From Candidatus Sphingobacterium stercoripullorum (GTDB lineage: Bacteria > Bacteroidota > Bacteroidia > Sphingobacteriales > Sphingobacteriaceae): a DNA stretch of 6,926 bases. The stretch is from assembly GCA_019114715.1 (NCBI GenBank), contig DXEZ01000071.1, forward strand, positions 1 through 6,926, written 5' to 3'. Below, one piece after another: positions 1 through 6,001 of this stretch (its first letter is position 1; every line of letters starts with the position of its first letter). Below the pieces are notes generated by a model. It searched no databases, was not told where the DNA came from, and saw nothing but the letters and a program-made list of their open reading frames with translations. The translations under genes and the position numbers were made by a program.

Positions 1-80
1 GGTGGCAGAGTGGTCGATTGCGGCGGTCTTGAAAACCGTTGTGCTGCGAGGCACCCGGGGTTCGAATCCCTGTCTCTCCG
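1..80 (+). tRNA. tRNA-Ser (anticodon UGA), 5' end cut by the window
   Basis: The sequence folds as a class II tRNA. The D stem is GCA/TGC. The anticodon stem GCGGT/ACCGT encloses the loop CTTGAAA with anticodon TGA, which reads UCA-type serine codons. A long variable arm (GTGC/GCAC) is typical of tRNA-Ser. The T arm is CGGGG-TTCGAAT-CCCTG. The 3' acceptor strand TCTCTCC is at 73-79 and the discriminator G at 80. Only the last base of the 5' acceptor strand is present, so about six bases lie outside the window. CCA is not encoded: the next bases are CTG. The 3' end of this gene is a plausible integration site for a mobile element, given the element remnants that follow. Confidence 0.96.
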
Positions 81-103
81 CTGGAAAGAATTGCAAAACA
101 AAG

Positions 104-140
104 AAAATCCCTGTAAATTAATACTTTACGGGGATTTTTT
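104..140 (+). terminator. Intrinsic terminator downstream of tRNA-Ser
   Basis: A 14-bp stem pairs 104-117 with 125-138, with one T-G wobble at 112/130 and a 7-base loop. A T-run follows on the plus strand and continues after one G. The stem begins with AAAA, so the minus-strand transcript also ends in a U-run. It could therefore stop transcription from both sides: the tRNA on the left and the minus-strand genes that end at 228. Confidence 0.9.
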
Positions 141-181
141 GTTTTTGGTGCATAGCAAAAATAAGCATATCAAAGCATTCT

Positions 182-203
182 TTCGGTGTACTATTCGGTG
201 TAC
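182..203. repeat. Tandem direct repeat TTCGGTGTAC (two copies)
   Basis: Identical 10-mers lie at 182-191 and 194-203, 12 bases apart start to start, about 100 bases past the tRNA 3' end and between the terminator and the remnant genes. Short direct repeats at this distance from a tRNA attachment site are often arm-type binding sites for a tyrosine recombinase. That role is an inference; the sequence shows only the repeat. Confidence 0.5.
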
Positions 204-227
204 CTGATTGTCTTCAATGCCAGCCCG

Positions 228-506
228 TTATTTGTTCTTTCTAAGATTTCTTCTTTCCTTAACATGTAGTTGATGGTTGGTTATCAGGTCTTGAATGTTC
301 TCTTTGTTACTTCTTATCAGGCGTTCTTCCAGCATCCGTTTTACTTCGCTGATTTTCAGGAAAGTGCAGACTTCGTAACTGTCCACCCAAATTTCATCCT
401 CATTAGTGCTTTCCGCTTCCATGTGGTTGAAAATATAATCCACAATAGCGGTAATTTTGTTGTCTAATTCCTTGTAGGCTTTTGACTCGAATGTTATTAT
501 CTCCAT
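228..506 (-). CDS. Small helix-turn-helix DNA-binding protein of conjugative-element type, internally deleted
   Basis: A 92-residue protein with the start taken at MEIITFE. It resembles a family of roughly 120-residue proteins common in Bacteroides conjugative and mobilizable elements, which carry an excisionase/MerR-like helix-turn-helix. The seen landmarks are the N-terminal MEIITFESKAYKEL, the central WVDSYEVCTFLKIS (residues 40-53) and the C-terminal VKRMLEERLIRSN (55-67), ending in a basic tail. From memory of the family, about 25-30 residues that follow FLKIS and hold the recognition helix and wing are missing; the sequence runs straight from KISE into VKRMLEE. The frame is kept, so the product may be made but probably cannot bind DNA normally. 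An upstream start at 575 would add 23 residues that lie inside the overlapping rteC remnant and look unrelated, so the 506 start is preferred. Family assignment is by recognition only. Confidence 0.72.
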   Translation of the reverse strand: MEIITFESKAYKELDNKITAIVDYIFNHMEAESTNEDEIWVDSYEVCTFLKISEVKRMLEERLIRSNKENIQDLITNHQLHVKERRNLRKNK

Positions 507-514
507 ATTGCTAA

Positions 515-796
515 CTAATTGATTCGCCGCAAAGTTGGAGCGTTTGAAAAAATAAATTTTCCAACCTTTTTCCAAGTTTCCGGTTTGATATGTTTGAAGA
601 AATAAATTTCTTCTTCCTTGTTACTGAAAGGATGATTGACAATACAAGTTCTCATATCTTCGAGTGACCGTTGCAGAAACTCTACGACATCGAGAACTAC
701 CTTTATTGAAATATTCCAGTTATCAACATCTATTTTTTCATAGATAGTACAGTCTATGTTTTTTATAAATTCTTCAAAATTAATTTCATTGTTCAT
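515..796 (-). CDS. RteC-like regulator, truncated to its N-terminal region
   Basis: A 93-residue product. The block CIVNHPFSNKEEEIYFFKHI and the following KPE (residues 51-73) match the N-terminal half of RteC, a regulator of excision genes in CTnDOT-type conjugative transposons of Bacteroides. RteC proteins are usually more than 200 residues long. Here similarity stops after KPE near position 578, and the last 20 residues (TWKKVGKF to RRIN) do not resemble RteC. They appear to be read from what was once the upstream region of the neighbouring HTH gene. The reading frame overlaps nothing of that gene's preferred coding sequence and ends nine bases before its start. The simplest reading is a deletion that removed the RteC C-terminal half and joined the remainder to the HTH gene. 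It is probably non-functional. I am fairly sure of the family; the junction position is inferred. Confidence 0.68.
   Translation of the reverse strand: MNNEINFEEFIKNIDCTIYEKIDVDNWNISIKVVLDVVEFLQRSLEDMRTCIVNHPFSNKEEEIYFFKHIKPETWKKVGKFIFSNAPTLRRIN
530..537 (-). promoter_or_regulatory. Candidate -7 box for the small HTH gene
   Basis: On the minus strand the sequence CAACTTTG differs from the Bacteroidetes -7 consensus TAnnTTTG at one base and lies 23 bases upstream of the ATG at 506. No convincing TTTG -33 element is found at the usual 19-21 base distance, so this is only a weak candidate. Confidence 0.3.
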
Positions 797-834
797 ATTA
801 TTACGGTCGTCTTAATGCCGAAAAATGTATCTTT

Positions 835-860
835 ATTCTGACTTTTGTAAAAGGCAGAAT
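835..860. repeat. Inverted repeat between acr3 and the rteC remnant
   Basis: The arms ATTCTG-A-CTTTT (835-846) and AAAAG-G-CAGAAT (849-860) pair at 11 of 12 positions around a 2-base centre. On the minus strand a small overlapping hairpin, GGCA-TTC-TGCC (853-863), is followed by four T residues. This is the best candidate for a weak terminator after acr3, since no strong one is present between 797 and 938. The palindrome could equally be an operator 39 bases upstream of the rteC-like start. The gene-free stretch around it shows nothing else. Confidence 0.45.
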
Positions 861-938
861 GCCGGAAACGTTAGGAACAAACATTTCCAGCACCAAGCCT
901 TTTTACGATAAAGTTAGATTAGGACTTTTGCCCTATTG

Positions 939-1985
939 TTATTTTGTAGCCGGAAACCAGCTTCGTGTGTTATTGGCAATCCTTACTAACATCAACATCA
1001 CCGGAACTTCGACCAGCACACCCACCACCGTAGCCAATGCAGCCCCGGATTGTAAACCAAAAAGAGAAATAGCCACAGCAACCGCCAATTCAAAGAAATT
1101 ACTTGCCCCAATCATTCCGGCAGGTGCGGCAACATCATGGGGTAATTTCCACCATTTCGCCCAACCGTAAGCAATGAAGAATATCAGAACCGTTTGCAAC
1201 ACAAGCGGAACTGCAATCAATAAGATATGCAAGGGATTGTTCAGTATCGTTTCTCCTTGAAATGAAAACAGGATAATAAGCGTCAATAGCAACCCACCTA
1301 CCGTATAATTATTAAATTTCTTAATAAATACGTTATTGAAATATTCCACACCTTTGCGGCGGATAACCATTATTCGGGTAATGACCCCGGCAGCAAGTGG
1401 TATCACAACAAACAGCCCTACGGATAGCAACAGAGTGTCCCACGGGATAGATACGCCGCCAACTCCCAGCAGGAAAGCAACGATAGGGGCAAACGCTACC
1501 AATATGATTAAATCGTTCACTGCCACTTGTACCAGTGTATAAGCGGCATCCCCTTTAGTAAGGTAACTCCATACGAACACCATAGCTGTACAAGGTGCAT
1601 CCCCCAATAATACCGCCCCGGCTAAATATTCTTCGGCTAATCCGGCAGGTATAAAGGCTTTGAAAACCACATAGAAGAACAAATAAGCTATTCCGAACAT
1701 GGTAAACGGCTTTATCAGCCAATTTGTAACGCAAGTGACTATTATTCCTTTCGGACGCTTGCCTACATTCTTAACACTTTGAAAATCCACTTTTAGCATC
1801 ATCGGATAAATCATTAACCAAATCAGGATTGCCACGGGTATAGACACGTTGGCATATTCAAATTTGCTTAATGTTTGCGGAATTGCCGGAAGCCATTGTC
1901 CCACAGCAATTCCAATAATGATGCACAAGGCAACCCAGATAGTCAGGTATTTTTCAAAAAATCCAATTCCTTGTTTCTTTTCCAT
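939..1985 (-). CDS. acr3: ACR3-family arsenite efflux carrier
   Basis: A 348-residue integral membrane protein that exports trivalent arsenite across the inner membrane. Its length and hydrophobic pattern (about ten segments, starting near residue 14) fit ACR3, not the larger, unrelated 12-segment ArsB. Family landmarks are GDAPCTAMVFVWSYL (128-142) with the conserved cysteine C132, then VQVAVNDLI (152-160), GASNFFELAVAVA (293-305), and the acidic VLVEVPVM (323-330). The cysteine and glutamate at these places are conserved in the family and linked to transport. It is the last gene of the ars operon, 12 bases after arsC. Because arsA and arsD are in the same operon, it probably works with the ArsA ATPase, although ACR3 can act alone on the proton-motive force. 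No Shine-Dalgarno sequence is evident. Confidence 0.96.
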   Translation of the reverse strand: MEKKQGIGFFEKYLTIWVALCIIIGIAVGQWLPAIPQTLSKFEYANVSIPVAILIWLMIYPMMLKVDFQSVKNVGKRPKGIIVTCVTNWLIKPFTMFGIAYLFFYVVFKAFIPAGLAEEYLAGAVLLGDAPCTAMVFVWSYLTKGDAAYTLVQVAVNDLIILVAFAPIVAFLLGVGGVSIPWDTLLLSVGLFVVIPLAAGVITRIMVIRRKGVEYFNNVFIKKFNNYTVGGLLLTLIILFSFQGETILNNPLHILLIAVPLVLQTVLIFFIAYGWAKWWKLPHDVAAPAGMIGASNFFELAVAVAISLFGLQSGAALATVVGVLVEVPVMLMLVRIANNTRSWFPATK

Positions 1986-1997
1986 AACAATAACTAT

Positions 1998-2426
1998 TTA
2001 GCTTAATTGTGGTTTTAATTCGTTCAGGTAGAAGTCATAGAAACGGGCTTTTATTTCATCCCGTACCCGATGAAATTCACTGTTTATAAACTCCGGCGTT
2101 CCGGTTGCTTCCGAGGGGTCGTCAAATCCTATATGCAGCCTGTTTCTTACTTCACCCGTAAACATCGGGCAACTTTCGTTTGCCCCACCGCAGACCGTAA
2201 TAACATAGTCCCATTCCTGCCCTATATATAGATTTACACTTTTAGGGGTATGGTGGGTTAAATCTATACCCATTTCATCCATAACCTTTACCGCCATCGG
2301 ATTGACCTTTTCAGCAGGTTTTGTTCCTGCTGAAAAGACATCCAGTTTATTGTCAAATGATTGTAGAAAGCCATGTGCCATTTGGCTGCGGCAGCTATTC
2401 CCTGTACAAAGAATTAAAATCTTCAT
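1998..2426 (-). CDS. arsC: Arsenate reductase, low-molecular-weight phosphatase type (thioredoxin-linked class)
   Basis: A 142-residue cytoplasmic enzyme that reduces arsenate to arsenite. The phosphatase-type anion loop is C7-T-G-N-S-C12-R13-S near the N-terminus. The second redox pair is C79 and C86 (VCGGANESCP), with the same CX6C spacing as in the plasmid pI258 enzyme. There the disulfide cascade ends at thioredoxin. The FDDPSEATGT segment (101-110) supplies the general-acid aspartate. All catalytic residues are present, so the enzyme should be active. It lies 4 bases after arsA and 12 before acr3, so it is very likely cotranscribed. The small thioredoxin-like protein at 5692-5931 in this operon might serve as its electron donor, but cellular thioredoxin is the known partner in the family. 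Confidence 0.96.
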   Translation of the reverse strand: MKILILCTGNSCRSQMAHGFLQSFDNKLDVFSAGTKPAEKVNPMAVKVMDEMGIDLTHHTPKSVNLYIGQEWDYVITVCGGANESCPMFTGEVRNRLHIGFDDPSEATGTPEFINSEFHRVRDEIKARFYDFYLNELKPQLS

Positions 2427-2430
2427 GTTT

Positions 2431-4143
2431 TTAGTTATTTTTCCAAGCTATCAGGGCAGCATTTCCCTTTGACAATTCTTCTACTTTCTTAATCCAAACC
2501 AATTCATTCTGCGCCTTTGCCCGCAAGAAAGAATTTTCGGTGTCAGTTAATGACAAGCAAGCATTCACGACCCACCATTTATTATTAATCCCGGCACGTT
2601 GTAAATCCATTTGTAAACGTTCGGCTTCAAATACGGGTGTTGCTTCGGGCAGGGTCACAATAACGACTTCTGTTTCCTGCTGGTTTCTCAAACGTGGCAA
2701 CAGTTTTCTAACCGAAGCGGGGGTATCGCCATGTGTGCGTTGCACTTCTTTATGGTAACTTTCTGTTGCATCCAGCAATAACAAAGTGTGTCCGGTGGGT
2801 GCGGTATCAATTACTACGACTTCATTTTCCGCTTTATCGACAATTTCAGCGAAAGCCCGGAATACTGCGATTTCCTGCGTACACGGTGAACGTAAATCTT
2901 CCTCTATATATTCCATATCTTCGGCAGTCATTGTTTCCGCAGCCTTACTGCGAACCTCGTTTTTATAGGCTTCCAATACTTCCGCTTCATCAATCCGGCT
3001 TACCGTAATACCAGCCTGAACAGCAAGGTTATAATTCAGATGGTTTGCCGGGTCAGTGGTGGTAAGATGCACCTTTGCACCCAGTTTTGTTAATTTCAAG
3101 GCTATTTCAGTAGCTAAAGTGGTTTTTCCCACGCCGCCTTTTCCCATAGTAAAAACAACCCTTTTTCCTGATTGATAGAGGTCGTTTACCAGTTCATCCA
3201 TCCCTTTGGCATCGGTAATCCGCTGATAGTTCGCATCATTTGTTAAATTATCATTGTAAAGCATCCGGCGGATATTCGCAATATTAGATAAATTGTATGA
3301 CCGTAAAGGAACATAATAAGACGGATATTCCAGCAGTTCCGCAGGAGTCTGTTTCAAGGCATTTTGCTGCCTGTCATATATCTGTTTCGATACGCTGTCG
3401 ACTTCATCTAATTGCAGCAAAAGCCCGTTGATTACCAATAGCTGGTTTTTAATTCCCAGTAGTTGTAATTCATGTGAAGAACGGGCGGCTTCTTTTAATG
3501 GTGCGATTTCAGGACGGCTAACCAATACTAAGCGAGTTGCGTTTGCATCCGAAAGTGTTTCAACTGCCTGCTTATAGATACCTTTCCGTTCTTCCAAACC
3601 GGATAATTGACCTAAGCAAGATGCCCCGTGCGTACTCTCACTAATAAATGTACTCCACGCTGATGGTAGTTGTAACATTCGTAACGTGTGTCCCGTGGGG
3701 GCTGTATCAAAGATAATATGGTCGTATTCTTTTGCTTTATCGGCATCCGTGATAAAATCGGAAAACTGGTTGAAAGCCGCAATTTCTACCGTACAAGAGC
3801 CTGAAAGTTGTTCTTCCATATTCTGAATAACACTTTCGGGCAGTTGTCCCCGGAAAGGGGCAATAACGCTTTCCCTGTATTCGGCTGCGGCTTGTTCCGG
3901 GTCGAGATTAACGACCGTTAAGCCGGGTACCTCTTGAATATCCGTGCCGTGTCCGTTCAGTGTTTGATTAAACACATCTTGCAGGTTTGAAGCCGGGTCT
4001 GTACTGATAAGAAGTATTTTCTTTCCATTATCTGCCAAGCCTACCGCAGTAGCACAGGCAATCGAAGTTTTTCCTACACCGCCCTTTCCGGTGAAGAAAA
4101 GGTATTTCGTCAAATCTATATCTGATAAATTGAATGTCTTCAT
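2431..4143 (-). CDS. arsA: Arsenite-stimulated ATPase ArsA (tandem two-domain form)
   Basis: A 570-residue soluble ATPase that drives arsenite through the membrane carrier. It has two homologous halves. Half A1 has the P-loop GKGGVGKTS (19-27) and the signature DTAPTGHT (146-153). Half A2 has GKGGVGKTT (334-342) and the same signature at 446-453. The cysteines that bind arsenite or antimonite in the E. coli enzyme have clear counterparts: C117 (SGSCTVE), C176 (GASCLGQ) and C421 (SPCTQE). The length is normal for the family. It lies 25 bases after arsD and 4 before arsC. All key residues are intact. The carrier in this operon is ACR3 rather than ArsB, a pairing also known from other arsDA-containing operons. 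Confidence 0.97.
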   Translation of the reverse strand: MKTFNLSDIDLTKYLFFTGKGGVGKTSIACATAVGLADNGKKILLISTDPASNLQDVFNQTLNGHGTDIQEVPGLTVVNLDPEQAAAEYRESVIAPFRGQLPESVIQNMEEQLSGSCTVEIAAFNQFSDFITDADKAKEYDHIIFDTAPTGHTLRMLQLPSAWSTFISESTHGASCLGQLSGLEERKGIYKQAVETLSDANATRLVLVSRPEIAPLKEAARSSHELQLLGIKNQLLVINGLLLQLDEVDSVSKQIYDRQQNALKQTPAELLEYPSYYVPLRSYNLSNIANIRRMLYNDNLTNDANYQRITDAKGMDELVNDLYQSGKRVVFTMGKGGVGKTTLATEIALKLTKLGAKVHLTTTDPANHLNYNLAVQAGITVSRIDEAEVLEAYKNEVRSKAAETMTAEDMEYIEEDLRSPCTQEIAVFRAFAEIVDKAENEVVVIDTAPTGHTLLLLDATESYHKEVQRTHGDTPASVRKLLPRLRNQQETEVVIVTLPEATPVFEAERLQMDLQRAGINNKWWVVNACLSLTDTENSFLRAKAQNELVWIKKVEELSKGNAALIAWKNN

Positions 4144-4168
4144 TTTTATATAATTAGCTGATGAATAC

Positions 4169-4495
4169 TCATTTTACTGGCATAAAATCCAAATTGACAC
4201 CTGTCCATTCACTCATTTGTCTGGTGGTAGGATAGGTTTTTGAAACAGCGACTTCACCGTCCACTAAAGTAATAGGCAGTGCATCCGCCCCATGTTTTTG
4301 CAGATGCTCATTTACAGTTTTATTACTTACATACACTTGCGGTTCGTCACGTAAATTGTGACGGGTAACGATGACACCCTGTTTCTTCAATGTTTCAATA
4401 ACAACCGCAATACGCATTAATTCAGGGTCAATATTTGTTCCACAAAGACCCGTAGGGCAACACATTGCCGGGTCGAAAATTTCTATCTTTTTCAT
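4169..4495 (-). CDS. arsD: Arsenic metallochaperone ArsD
   Basis: A 108-residue cytoplasmic protein that binds arsenite and hands it to ArsA, raising that ATPase's affinity. The N-terminal IEIFDPAMCCPTGLCG carries C12, C13 and C18, the exact positions of the functional site of E. coli ArsD. The rest follows the family: ETLKKQGVIVTRHNL, then the ALPITLVDGEV strand region and the final TGVNLDF. The protein stops before the two C-terminal vicinal cysteine pairs found in the longer E. coli protein. Those pairs are dispensable for chaperone function, so this copy is a short but complete form. The gene precedes arsA by 25 bases, the expected partner order. Confidence 0.96.
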   Translation of the reverse strand: MKKIEIFDPAMCCPTGLCGTNIDPELMRIAVVIETLKKQGVIVTRHNLRDEPQVYVSNKTVNEHLQKHGADALPITLVDGEVAVSKTYPTTRQMSEWTGVNLDFMPVK

Positions 4496-4529
4496 ACTGT
4501 TTTTATTTAAAATGATACTCTATGTTTAT

Positions 4530-5237
4530 TTATAGATAAAAGACTACTGCATAATAAATTCCTACCGCAATAAAGAGGATGGCAACTATTTTACGAAACC
4601 ATTTCTCGAATATTTGCATCCGGTTATAAAACTTACCCAGTCCGGCAACACTGTACGCTAAAATCCATGCAACAAGGATTACGGGTAATCCCGTAGCAAT
4701 AGCGTAAATTGCAGGTAAGAGATACCCGCCCGTTTCTGCTGCTGACAAAGGCATAAGCATACCGAAATAAAATACTCCACTGGTAGGACAAAAAGCAAGG
4801 GCGAATAAAATACCCAATAGCATAGCCCCCAAACCGCCTTTCGTCCTCTTTTTCAAACTTTCATCGCTGATATTGATTTTCGGCAGATTGAGTTTTATTA
4901 TATCAAGCATAAATATTCCAATGATGATTAACGCCGGAGCAATCAGCATTTCCCCGTACTTGCTTACGGCTTTTTGAACCATAAACATACTTGCCCCCTC
5001 ACGGAGAATAGGGATAAGGATAAAGCCAAGAACCGTATAGCTTACTATTCTGCCGAAAGTATATAGCAATCCGTTTATAAATATTCGGTGATGGTTTTCT
5101 ATGTCCTTACTAATAAATCCTATTGCCGTTATGTTGGTCGCTAACGGACACGGGCTGACCGCTGTTAAAATCCCCAAGATAAAAGCTGTAATAGCAGGAA
5201 TAGAACTGTTATCTAATAGCGATTGAAGAAAATCCAT
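4530..5237 (-). CDS. arsG: ArsG-family permease for aromatic arsenicals (DsbD/CcdA-like fold)
   Basis: A 235-residue inner-membrane protein with about six hydrophobic segments (near 13-38, 52-78, 94-115, 133-163, 170-197 and 213-235). Segments 1 and 4 each carry one cysteine before proline: SPCPLATN (C30) and AFCPTSG (C150). This paired arrangement is that of the CcdA/DsbD transmembrane redox family. Its place in an ars operon, directly after arsF and before arsD, points to the ArsG branch, reported to export trivalent aminophenyl arsenicals. Its start lies 1 base after the arsF stop, so translation is probably coupled. An alternative is that it moves electrons from the cytoplasm to the ArsF lipoprotein outside, as CcdA-type proteins do. 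The sequence alone does not decide between transport and electron transfer. Confidence 0.85.
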   Translation of the reverse strand: MDFLQSLLDNSSIPAITAFILGILTAVSPCPLATNITAIGFISKDIENHHRIFINGLLYTFGRIVSYTVLGFILIPILREGASMFMVQKAVSKYGEMLIAPALIIIGIFMLDIIKLNLPKINISDESLKKRTKGGLGAMLLGILFALAFCPTSGVFYFGMLMPLSAAETGGYLLPAIYAIATGLPVILVAWILAYSVAGLGKFYNRMQIFEKWFRKIVAILFIAVGIYYAVVFYL

Positions 5238-5238
5238 C

Positions 5239-5682
5239 TTACAACTGTTTTAATAATTCGTCAATCTTGCTTTTAATTCCCTCTTTAAACTTGTCCGGTG
5301 CATTTTTCGCATTGGAAAAACTAAACTCTGTCATGTTGTTTACATTCTCTTTGCCGTCTTTCCAACCATTCACAAACAAAGACGACCATGTAACTTCGTA
5401 CCTGTCTGCAATCGCTTCATTTTCTTTCTTTGAAATATCTATCACTTTGTAGATAATTTTACCGTCTGCTTTTTCTTTTGAATAAAGGCTATCCAAAAAG
5501 GCTACTGTATTTGTTTCTATCGCCCGGCAAGTGATACACCGTTGCGCTCTATGAAAATAAAGAACCTCTATGCGGTTAGACTGTATTTCTTCTGCTTGGT
5601 TTTCTCCGGTCTTTTTCTTTGAACCGTTACCACAGGAAACTAAGACCAGCGTTGCAATCAGTAGATAAAATAATTTTCTCAT
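5239..5682 (-). CDS. arsF: ArsF-family lipoprotein with thioredoxin-like CxxC (nitrophenyl arsenical reduction)
   Basis: A 147-residue protein beginning with a lipoprotein signal: MRK, a hydrophobic stretch, then the lipobox LVSC with C17 as the lipidated residue. The mature part starts with a polar linker (GNGSKKKTGEN). A thioredoxin-like region follows: IEVLYFHRAQRC and ITC place a C49-x-x-C52 pair after the first strand, and VTWSSLFVNGWKDG (97-110) resembles the second half of the fold. The family name in databases refers to a subunit acting in reduction of nitrophenyl arsenicals. Export and lipid anchoring place it outside the cytoplasmic membrane. It lies 9 bases after the small thioredoxin-like gene and 1 base before arsG, and the three probably act as a set. 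Biochemical detail is inferred from the family. Confidence 0.85.
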   Translation of the reverse strand: MRKLFYLLIATLVLVSCGNGSKKKTGENQAEEIQSNRIEVLYFHRAQRCITCRAIETNTVAFLDSLYSKEKADGKIIYKVIDISKKENEAIADRYEVTWSSLFVNGWKDGKENVNNMTEFSFSNAKNAPDKFKEGIKSKIDELLKQL

Positions 5683-5691
5683 AGTTCATTT

Positions 5692-5931
5692 TTATTTGGT
5701 TATCAGCTCTTTCACTTCTGCAAGGGATAACTTTTTCCCGGCTGATACGACTTTCTCGTCAATCACCAAAGCCGGAAGCCCTAAAATGTTATACTCCATG
5801 ATTTTCAATAAATCTTCCTCTTTGATAAGGGTTGCATCGCAACCTAATTCTGAAATAGCTTGTTTGGTAGTTTCGTACAAGGCTTTACAGCTTGAACACC
5901 CAGTTCCTAATACTTTAATTTCCATTGTCAT
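5692..5931 (-). CDS. Small thioredoxin-like redox protein in the ars operon (likely ArsE position)
   Basis: A 79-residue cytoplasmic protein without a signal peptide. The active site GTGCSSCKAL gives C12-S-S-C15. The cis-proline loop is GLPALVID with P53. An additional cysteine is C31. This fits the short thioredoxin/redox-active disulfide protein family, which is a glutaredoxin-sized fold of about 75-80 residues. It is the first gene after arsR, followed by arsF and arsG. In arsEFG-type sets a small redox protein stands here, so ArsE is the likely name, but I have not confirmed it. It could feed electrons to ArsF/ArsG or to ArsC. A second ATG at 5925 gives MEIKVLG, typical for the family, so the true start may be two codons further in. 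Its leader contains a perfect operator-like palindrome. Confidence 0.85.
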   Translation of the reverse strand: MTMEIKVLGTGCSSCKALYETTKQAISELGCDATLIKEEDLLKIMEYNILGLPALVIDEKVVSAGKKLSLAEVKELITK

Positions 5932-5956
5932 TCTACTTTAAAGTTAATATAATAAT

Positions 5957-5978
5957 CGTAGTTCGTAGAACTACGAAC
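5957..5978. promoter_or_regulatory. Operator-like palindrome between arsR and the thioredoxin-like gene
   Basis: The core GTTCGTAG-AA-CTACGAAC (5961-5978) is a perfect inverted repeat with 8-bp arms. A second perfect palindrome overlaps it: CGTAGTTC-GTA-GAACTACG (5957-5975). It agrees at 15 of 18 positions with the site covering the arsR promoter -7 box (6353-6370), and the flanking AATAAT on the minus strand is shared as well. This strongly suggests a second ArsR binding site inside the operon, in the 70-base gap after arsR. No well-formed promoter is visible here. TTAACTTTA near 5938-5946 (minus strand) is at best a weak -7 box. Confidence 0.78.
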
Positions 5979-6001
5979 AATTATTCCAAAAAAAGGTACT
6001 G

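Noticed and set aside
10..207. Plus-strand 65-codon open frame
   Set aside because: It runs through the tRNA and its terminator, so it is not a credible gene. Its last residues (FFRCTIRCT) simply translate the tandem repeat at 182-203.
507..575. N-terminal extension of the small HTH gene to an ATG at 575
   Set aside because: The extra 23 residues overlap the rteC remnant's end and show no family similarity. MEIITFE at 506 is the family-like start and has a -7-like box at a suitable distance.
861..957. Direct repeat GCCGGAAAC at 861-869 and 949-957
   Set aside because: It is only nine bases, with no extended similarity around the copies, so it is probably chance and not a duplication of the acr3 end.
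859..1170. Plus-strand open frame opposite the 3' end of acr3
   Set aside because: It is antisense to a conserved membrane protein, has a repetitive low-complexity threonine/alanine composition and matches no family I know. The plus-strand frames at 1336-1542, 2540-2758, 2733-3008, 5267-5452 and 5696-5941 are rejected for the same reason.
4530..5237. Cytochrome c biogenesis protein CcdA or DsbD as the product name
   Set aside because: The fold is the same, but the location between arsF and arsD in an ars operon fits the ArsG branch better. The electron-transfer alternative is kept as a finding.
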